This document shows positions 24,353 to 29,423 of a stretch of 29,423 nt of DNA, piece by piece (within the stretch, counting starts at the first letter, position 1; the number at the start of each line of letters is the position of its first letter). The notes under the pieces are model-generated. The model saw only the letters and a list, made by a program, of their open reading frames with translations. It made no database searches and was not told the origin of the DNA. Source of the DNA: Fimenecus sp036652055 (GTDB lineage Bacteria > Bacillota > Clostridia > Oscillospirales > Acutalibacteraceae); assembly GCA_036652055.1 (NCBI GenBank), contig JAVVWP010000022.1:1-29423 (forward strand). The letters run 5' to 3'. The position numbers were made by a program, and so were the translations under genes.

Positions 24353-24408
24353 CACCCACAAAACAAAGATAAAATCATTACTCTGCTAATTTGAACGAAG
24401 GTGAAATC

Positions 24409-26382
24409 TTGAAATTCAGCTTTAAAAAATTAATCGAAAATTATCCGCTTGAATTCATAGCGCTAATTGTTTCAATGCTATTTTGCTCTGTTACATTTTT
24501 TCTAAATTGGAAAATTGCACTCGGTGAATTAACAGTTATAGTTTTGCTTTTTGTTTCGGGGATACTTAAAAGGCATGATAATTTCAAGAACATAAAAAAG
24601 GCTGTGTCCGAGTTTAATGACAGCTTGTCTTTTGAAGAAAAAGGGAATGTTCAAAGCTTGCCTCTGCCACTTCTTATTGCAGATAGTGACAACAAAATTC
24701 TTTGGTATAATACTTTGTTTCAAGATGAAGTTGTTTCAAAAAATTCACCGTTTTCAAGTGAGATTATGCCATTTACAGACAATCGAGAGATTGCAGATAT
24801 TAGAAATGCAAACAGCTTTAATGCGACAATTTATGACAAGAAATACACTGTTTTTCAAAGCCCAGTTGAATATGGCTCAAAAACAGCTTATGCACTTTAT
24901 TTTGTTGACGATACAAGGCTTAAAAACATTGAAACAGAATACGAGATGTCAAAGCCAACTGTTGCTTTAGTTGTTATTGATAGTGCAGATGAATTGATTG
25001 GAGCATATAAAGAGAGTGAATATGCTGAAATTACAAGCTCAATAGAAAGGCTTACTGAAAATTGGTTTTCAGGATTTTCTGGAGTCTTTAGAAAGCTTGC
25101 AAGCGGTAGGTTTTTAGCGGTTATACCAGAGCATCAGCTCAGGGAAATGATGGATTTAAAATTCAATGTTTTAGAGCAGATTAGAGCATATACATACAAT
25201 GATTTAGCGGTAGGTATTACGCTTTCAATCGGTGTTGGAAGGGCAGACAATTTAAACGATTCTGAAGCTTCTGCAAGGCAGGCACTTGATATGGCACTCG
25301 GTAGAGGTGGCGACCAAGTTGCAATTAAAAATGCAGATGGTTCATATAGTTTCTTCGGCGGAGTGTCGGGCGGAGTTGAAAAACGCACAAAGGTAAGAAC
25401 TCGTATTGTTGCATCAGCAATAGCAGAGGTTGTTAAGAATTCATCTAATGTTATAGTAATGGGGCATAAATTTTCTGACCTTGACGCTATGGGTGCAGCT
25501 ATTGGAATGATGAAGTGTGCATCATATTTTGGAAAAAGTGCAAAAATAGCAGTTTCAGAAAAAACGACGCTTGCAATGCCTCTTATAACATATATGCGGC
25601 AAAATGGACTTGGCGACTGCTTTGTTAATGCTGAAGATGCAGTTCATTTAGTAAACGATAAAACGCTTCTTATTGTTGTTGATACGCATAAAGCCGATTT
25701 TACAGAAAATCAGTTGCTTTGTGAAAAGGCAAAAACGATAGTAGTTATTGACCACCATCGAAAAACTGTAAACTATATTGCGAACGCAGTTATTTTTTAT
25801 CATGAACCACACGCTTCATCAACTTGTGAAATGGTTACGGAGCTTTTAGAATATATGGGCAAAAAGCCAATAATTAATCGTGAAGAGGCAACAGCCCTGC
25901 TTTCGGGAATTACATTAGACACTAAAAACTTTGTTCTAAGAACAGGTTCTCGAACTTTTGAAGCGGCGGCATATCTTCGTTCTCGTGGTGCAAATACGAT
26001 TACAGTCAAAGGCTTTTTTGGCATAAGTATGGATAATCAAAAGCTTAGAAGTGAGGTTGTTTCAAAGGCAGAAATTCACAAAAATTGTGCAATTTCATTT
26101 GCTGACATTAATTCAAGTGAAATAAGAATAATATCAGCACAAGCGGCTGATGAACTTTTATCAGTTGAAAATATTGATGCTTCATTCGTCTTTTTCAAAA
26201 CAGATGATATAATAAACATTTCAGCTCGTTCAATGGGAATTATAAATGTTCAAATAATTATGGAAGCTCTTGGTGGCGGTGGGCATCAAACAATGGCTGC
26301 GGCTCAGCTTATAGGCACAACCACAGATAAGGCACTTAAAATGCTTGTTGATGCGATTGACAAATATTATGAAAGTATTTAA
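24409..26382 (+). CDS. gdpP: GdpP-type cyclic-di-AMP phosphodiesterase
   Basis: A 657-residue membrane-bound DHH phosphoesterase that hydrolyses c-di-AMP to pApA, controlling turgor and cell-wall stress. Two N-terminal helices (~14-32, 37-54) are followed by a PAS-like domain (~80-170) and a degenerate GGDEF domain (~180-305, with ASGRF where the catalytic loop would be). The DHH domain carries MGHKFSDLDAMG (His353, Asp357, Asp359), VVDTHK (Asp425) and IDHH (448-450). The DHHA1 domain ends with GGGGHQTMAAAQL. I start at TTG 24409, with AAGG (24398-24401) 7 bases upstream; an in-frame TTG at 24391 lies before that site. gdpP-rplI-dnaB is a conserved Firmicute order. Confidence 0.94.
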   Translation: MKFSFKKLIENYPLEFIALIVSMLFCSVTFFLNWKIALGELTVIVLLFVSGILKRHDNFKNIKKAVSEFNDSLSFEEKGNVQSLPLPLLIADSDNKILWYNTLFQDEVVSKNSPFSSEIMPFTDNREIADIRNANSFNATIYDKKYTVFQSPVEYGSKTAYALYFVDDTRLKNIETEYEMSKPTVALVVIDSADELIGAYKESEYAEITSSIERLTENWFSGFSGVFRKLASGRFLAVIPEHQLREMMDLKFNVLEQIRAYTYNDLAVGITLSIGVGRADNLNDSEASARQALDMALGRGGDQVAIKNADGSYSFFGGVSGGVEKRTKVRTRIVASAIAEVVKNSSNVIVMGHKFSDLDAMGAAIGMMKCASYFGKSAKIAVSEKTTLAMPLITYMRQNGLGDCFVNAEDAVHLVNDKTLLIVVDTHKADFTENQLLCEKAKTIVVIDHHRKTVNYIANAVIFYHEPHASSTCEMVTELLEYMGKKPIINREEATALLSGITLDTKNFVLRTGSRTFEAAAYLRSRGANTITVKGFFGISMDNQKLRSEVVSKAEIHKNCAISFADINSSEIRIISAQAADELLSVENIDASFVFFKTDDIINISARSMGIINVQIIMEALGGGGHQTMAAAQLIGTTTDKALKMLVDAIDKYYESI

Positions 26383-26397
26383 AAGGGAGAATTTATA

Positions 26398-26838
26398 ATG
26401 GAAGTAATTTTAAAAGCAGATGTTAAAGGACTTGGCAAAAAAGGCGAAAAGGTTAAAGCTTCAGACGGATATGCAAGAAACTTCCTGTTCCCAAAAGACC
26501 TTGCAATTAAAGCTGATGCTCAAGCACTTACAGAGTTTAATAATAATGAAAGTGCCAAAAAGCATAAGCTTGATGTTGAAGTTCAAAAGGCAAACGAAGC
26601 AAAATCAAAACTTCAAGATAAAACAATCAATATGACAGCAAAAGCAGGTCAAAATGGTAGACTTTTTGGTTCAATTACTTCAAAAGATGTTGCCGAGCAA
26701 ATTAAAGAGCAGCTTTCTATCGAAGTTGACAAACGAAAAATAACAATGTCAGACATAAAAAACTTTGGAACTTATTCGATAGAAGTTAAGCTTTACACAA
26801 ATATTTCTGCAACACTTTCTGTATTCGTAGGCGAATAA
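26398..26838 (+). CDS. rplI: 50S ribosomal protein L9
   Basis: A 146-residue L9, which binds 23S rRNA near the L1 stalk and helps keep reading frame. The N-terminal domain has the family pattern ADVKGLGKKGEKVKASDGYARNFLFPK. A long helix (about 40-75) connects to the C-terminal domain with NGRLFGSITSKDVAE. GGGAGA sits 7 bases before the ATG, and the gene follows gdpP by 15 bases, so it is co-transcribed. Confidence 0.97.
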   Translation: MEVILKADVKGLGKKGEKVKASDGYARNFLFPKDLAIKADAQALTEFNNNESAKKHKLDVEVQKANEAKSKLQDKTINMTAKAGQNGRLFGSITSKDVAEQIKEQLSIEVDKRKITMSDIKNFGTYSIEVKLYTNISATLSVFVGE

Positions 26839-26883
26839 CTTTAAAGCAAAATATTCATCATTCTTTTTGAAAGGATAACAGTT

Positions 26884-28245
26884 ATGGACAATTTTACTTT
26901 TGATAATTTTACAGAACCATATAGTTTAGACGCCGAGCAAGCGATTTTAGGTTCAATTCTTATTGATCCATTATGCTTGCCGACAGTTTCAGATATAATT
27001 AGAGCAGAATTTTTTTATATTCCTCAGCATCGAGAAATTTATGGCAGTATTTTAAATTTAGATGCACTTGGTGCTAAAATAGATGCTCTTATTGTTCTTG
27101 AAGAACTCAAAAAAAATGGAGTTTATGATGATGCAGGCGGTAAAAATTACTTAGCTCAGCTTGCGTCAGCTGTGCCGTCAACTGCAAATGTCAGTTCATA
27201 TGCAAAGATAGTTAAGGACAAGTTTTATTTAAGAACGCTTATGAGTACAGGCAAAGAGATTATGAATGATGCCGCCTCCGAGCAAGCACCTGCCGATACT
27301 ATTCTTGATGCAGCAGAGCAAAAAATTTACAATATCAGACAGGGGCGAAATACCTCTGGTCCGTCAAAGCTTGGCGATATTATTGTAAACGAGGTATATA
27401 CAAACCTTCAAAAGTTGACTTCTGCCGACAGAGCTGATTTTATGGGAATACCAACAGGATTTTCAGTTCTTGATAAATATATGACAGGGCTTAACAAGTC
27501 CGACCTTATTTTAATAGGCGCACGCCCAGCAATGGGAAAGACAAGCTTTGCACTCAACATTGCTCGAAATGTAGCAGTTATGGCAAAGAAAAAAGTTGTT
27601 TTCTTTTCACTTGAAATGTCAAAAGAACAGCTTGCTCAAAGAATTTTATCAACAGAAGCGAGAGTAGAAAGTCAAAAAATGCGAACAGGCGAAATTTCAT
27701 CTGATGAATGGGTTCGTTTGGCGTCAGCAACCGCATCACTTAGTGGGGCAGAGCTTTATTTTGATGATACTTCAAATATAACAGTTCCCGAAATGAAAGC
27801 CAGAGTCAGAAGAATGAAAGATGTAGATTGTATCGTAATTGATTATTTACAGCTTATGACAGGTAGCAAAAAAACCGACAACCGTGTTCAAGAAATTTCT
27901 GAAATCACAAGAAGCTTAAAGCTAATGGCAAAAGATTTGCACATTCCGGTAATTACTTGCTCACAGCTTAATCGTCAGTCAACAAACGGTAAAGGGACTG
28001 AACATAAGCCTACAATGTCAGAACTGCGTGAGTCAGGTTCCATAGAGCAAGATGCAGATATAATTCTTCTTTTATATCGTCAATCTTATTTTGACAGTCA
28101 AAAAGAAGAAATAGTTGTTGAAGATAATAATAAGGCAGAGGTAATTATTGCTAAAAACCGTCACGGTGGAACAGCAAACATTGACCTTGCGTGGAATGGA
28201 AGCTTCACAATGTTCTCAACTTTGGAGAAAATCAGAAATGAATAA
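26884..28245 (+). CDS. dnaB: Replicative DNA helicase DnaB
   Basis: A 453-residue hexameric helicase (DnaC in Bacillus naming). The N-terminal primase-interaction domain (~10-110) begins with the PYSLDAEQAILGSIL motif. The RecA-like domain has Walker A GARPAMGKTS at 212-221, the catalytic Glu in FFSLEMS, Walker B CIVIDYLQLM with Asp320, and the DNA-binding and arginine-finger regions LKLMAKDL, SQLNRQ and AKNRHGG. There is no intein. AAGGA lies 8 bases before the ATG. The stop overlaps tilS by 8 nt (ATGAATAA). Confidence 0.97.
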   Translation: MDNFTFDNFTEPYSLDAEQAILGSILIDPLCLPTVSDIIRAEFFYIPQHREIYGSILNLDALGAKIDALIVLEELKKNGVYDDAGGKNYLAQLASAVPSTANVSSYAKIVKDKFYLRTLMSTGKEIMNDAASEQAPADTILDAAEQKIYNIRQGRNTSGPSKLGDIIVNEVYTNLQKLTSADRADFMGIPTGFSVLDKYMTGLNKSDLILIGARPAMGKTSFALNIARNVAVMAKKKVVFFSLEMSKEQLAQRILSTEARVESQKMRTGEISSDEWVRLASATASLSGAELYFDDTSNITVPEMKARVRRMKDVDCIVIDYLQLMTGSKKTDNRVQEISEITRSLKLMAKDLHIPVITCSQLNRQSTNGKGTEHKPTMSELRESGSIEQDADIILLLYRQSYFDSQKEEIVVEDNNKAEVIIAKNRHGGTANIDLAWNGSFTMFSTLEKIRNE

Positions 28246-29423
28246 GACTGCCTTAGATACGATTTCACAATATAATATGATAAAAAACGGTGATAAAATT
28301 GTAATAGGGCTTTCAGGCGGAGCAGATTCTATTGCACTCACACTATTTCTTTTATCAATAAAAGACAAATATTCTCTGTCACTTAGTGCGGCACATATAA
28401 ATCATTGTATTCGTGGAGATGAAGCGAAAAGAGATGAGGATTTTGTTAAAGAATTTTGTGCTTTAAATGATTTAAAACTTAATATTTTAAATTTTGATGT
28501 TCCTCTTGAATGCAAAAAAACGGGCGAGAGTGAGGAAGAATGTGGCAGGCGGATAAGATATAGCTATTTTAGTGAAATTGCAGGCAAAGGCGGAAAAATT
28601 GCAACAGCACATAATCTTAACGATAATGCAGAAACGGTTCTTTTAAATATAATCAGAGGAACAGGTAACAAGGGCATTTGCGGAATACCTCCAATTAGAG
28701 ATAATATTATCAGACCGCTGATTTTATGTTCTCGTGAAAAGATTGAAGAATATCTTAAATCCAAAAATCAAAGCTTTATAACAGACAGTACAAATTTAGT
28801 TAATGATTATAAACGAAATAAAATAAGAAACAATGTTTTCCCAATTTTGAAAGAGATAAATCCATCGTTTTTAGATGCTTTTGAAAGGCTTGTTTTGTCA
28901 GCAAATGACGATGAAGAATTGTTAAAAGAAATTTGCAATGATGCCTATAAAACGGTTTGCCAAAACAATATTATAGATGAAAACGAATTAACAAAATTAC
29001 CAAAGTCCATAAAAAAAAGAGTAATAGCAAGATTTTTAAGCGAAAATACAAGCTCAAAAATATCAGCTGTTCACATAAATGATGTTATAGATATAACAGG
29101 TAGCAATAAAAAAATCACTTCAGTAGGTTCTCTTAAAATTCAAAGCAAAAACGGATTTTTAAAAATCCAAAATGACCAAAAAGAAATAGAGCCTTTTGAA
29201 ATTAAAATTGAAATAAAGTCGCAATCTGTAAAAACACCGCAAAATAGTATGCAAATTCAAATATTATCTCAAAAAGATTTACAAAATCTTAACAAAGAAC
29301 TATTGGCTAATTGCATTGATTGTGATAGAATTATCAATACTGTGTTTTTAAGAAGCAGAAAAGATGCAGACGAAATAACTCTTGCAAAAAGAAATGTTAC
29401 CAAAAGCCTCAAAAAGCTGTTTA
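28238..29423 (+). CDS. tilS: tRNA(Ile)-lysidine synthetase, truncated by window end
   Basis: The frame starts at ATG 28238 and stays open for 395 codons to the last base. TilS attaches lysine to C34 of the AUA-reading tRNA-Ile. The PP-loop ATP-binding motif GLSGGADS is at 24-31. Further family motifs are HINHCIRG, ATAHNLNDNAETVLLNIIRGTG, RPLILCSREKIEEYL and TDSTNLVNDYKRNKIRNNVFP. The C-terminal TilS domain ends at RSRKDADEITL and SLKKLF, so only about 60-80 residues are missing. The start overlaps dnaB by 8 nt, with GGAG 10 bases upstream, so it is probably translationally coupled to dnaB. A minus-strand ORF inside (28564-28764) is a shadow. Confidence 0.95.
   Translation, partial: MNKTALDTISQYNMIKNGDKIVIGLSGGADSIALTLFLLSIKDKYSLSLSAAHINHCIRGDEAKRDEDFVKEFCALNDLKLNILNFDVPLECKKTGESEEECGRRIRYSYFSEIAGKGGKIATAHNLNDNAETVLLNIIRGTGNKGICGIPPIRDNIIRPLILCSREKIEEYLKSKNQSFITDSTNLVNDYKRNKIRNNVFPILKEINPSFLDAFERLVLSANDDEELLKEICNDAYKTVCQNNIIDENELTKLPKSIKKRVIARFLSENTSSKISAVHINDVIDITGSNKKITSVGSLKIQSKNGFLKIQNDQKEIEPFEIKIEIKSQSVKTPQNSMQIQILSQKDLQNLNKELLANCIDCDRIINTVFLRSRKDADEITLAKRNVTKSLKKLF

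Noticed and set aside
24096..24359. Minus-strand 87-codon ORF with ISIHTPTRG and ILRFAQDD
   Set aside because: It is a translation of the intergenic repeats; both peptides are familiar artefacts of a CRISPR repeat and a dispersed GTCATCCTGAGC element.

Overview
The window is AT-rich bacterial DNA with short intergenic gaps, strong AGGAGG-type ribosome binding sites and several TTG starts. The gene content (gdpP-rplI-dnaB order, RNase J, acetate kinase next to tmcAL, an IspH-ribosomal protein S1 fusion, a BceRSAB-type peptide-resistance module, a GH27 alpha-galactosidase) points to a low-GC Firmicute. It is most likely a gut-type member of the Clostridia, perhaps Oscillospirales; that rank is inferred from gene content and repeat style, not from a marker tree.

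Layout. (1) 1-4167, plus strand: the 3' end of ilvD with its terminator, a cluster of palindromic intergenic repeats, then two overlapping FAD-oxidoreductase genes (BaiN/RdsA family and COG2509) and a small membrane protein. (2) 4214-8791, minus strand: a four-gene Bce-type module (response regulator, intramembrane-sensing kinase, ABC ATPase, FtsX-like permease). It has a strong promoter before the regulator and a palindromic probable BceR box before the transporter genes. (3) 8934-10649, minus strand: a GH27 alpha-galactosidase with a CBM-like domain inserted inside its catalytic barrel. (4) 10755-16265, minus strand: a five-gene operon of rpiR-family regulator, second BaiN-family flavoprotein, cmk, plsC and ispH-rpsA fusion. 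(5) 16357-18967: tmcAL and ackA, divergent; TmcAL consumes acetate and AckA interconverts acetate and acetyl phosphate. (6) rnhA on the minus strand, then on the plus strand a nucleotidyltransferase/left-handed-beta-helix/phosphomannomutase-like fusion whose mutase half lacks its catalytic loops, and ribonuclease J with a long basic N-terminal tail. (7) 24034-24352: a dense cluster of intergenic repeats. It includes a 109-bp long imperfect palindrome starting at the rnj stop codon and one isolated sequence that looks like a type I-C CRISPR repeat. (8) 24409-29423, plus strand: gdpP-rplI-dnaB-tilS, with tilS running off the end.

Most genes are housekeeping. They cover translation fidelity (tmcAL, tilS, rplI, rpsA), replication and RNA turnover (dnaB, rnhA, rnj), lipid, isoprenoid and nucleotide supply (plsC, ispH, cmk) and c-di-AMP control (gdpP). 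I do not see an unmistakably new defence or biosynthetic system. The more unusual signals are the repeat cluster after rnj, the catalytically degenerate sugar-nucleotide fusion protein, the inserted carbohydrate-binding domain, and five gene junctions that all overlap by exactly 8 nt.
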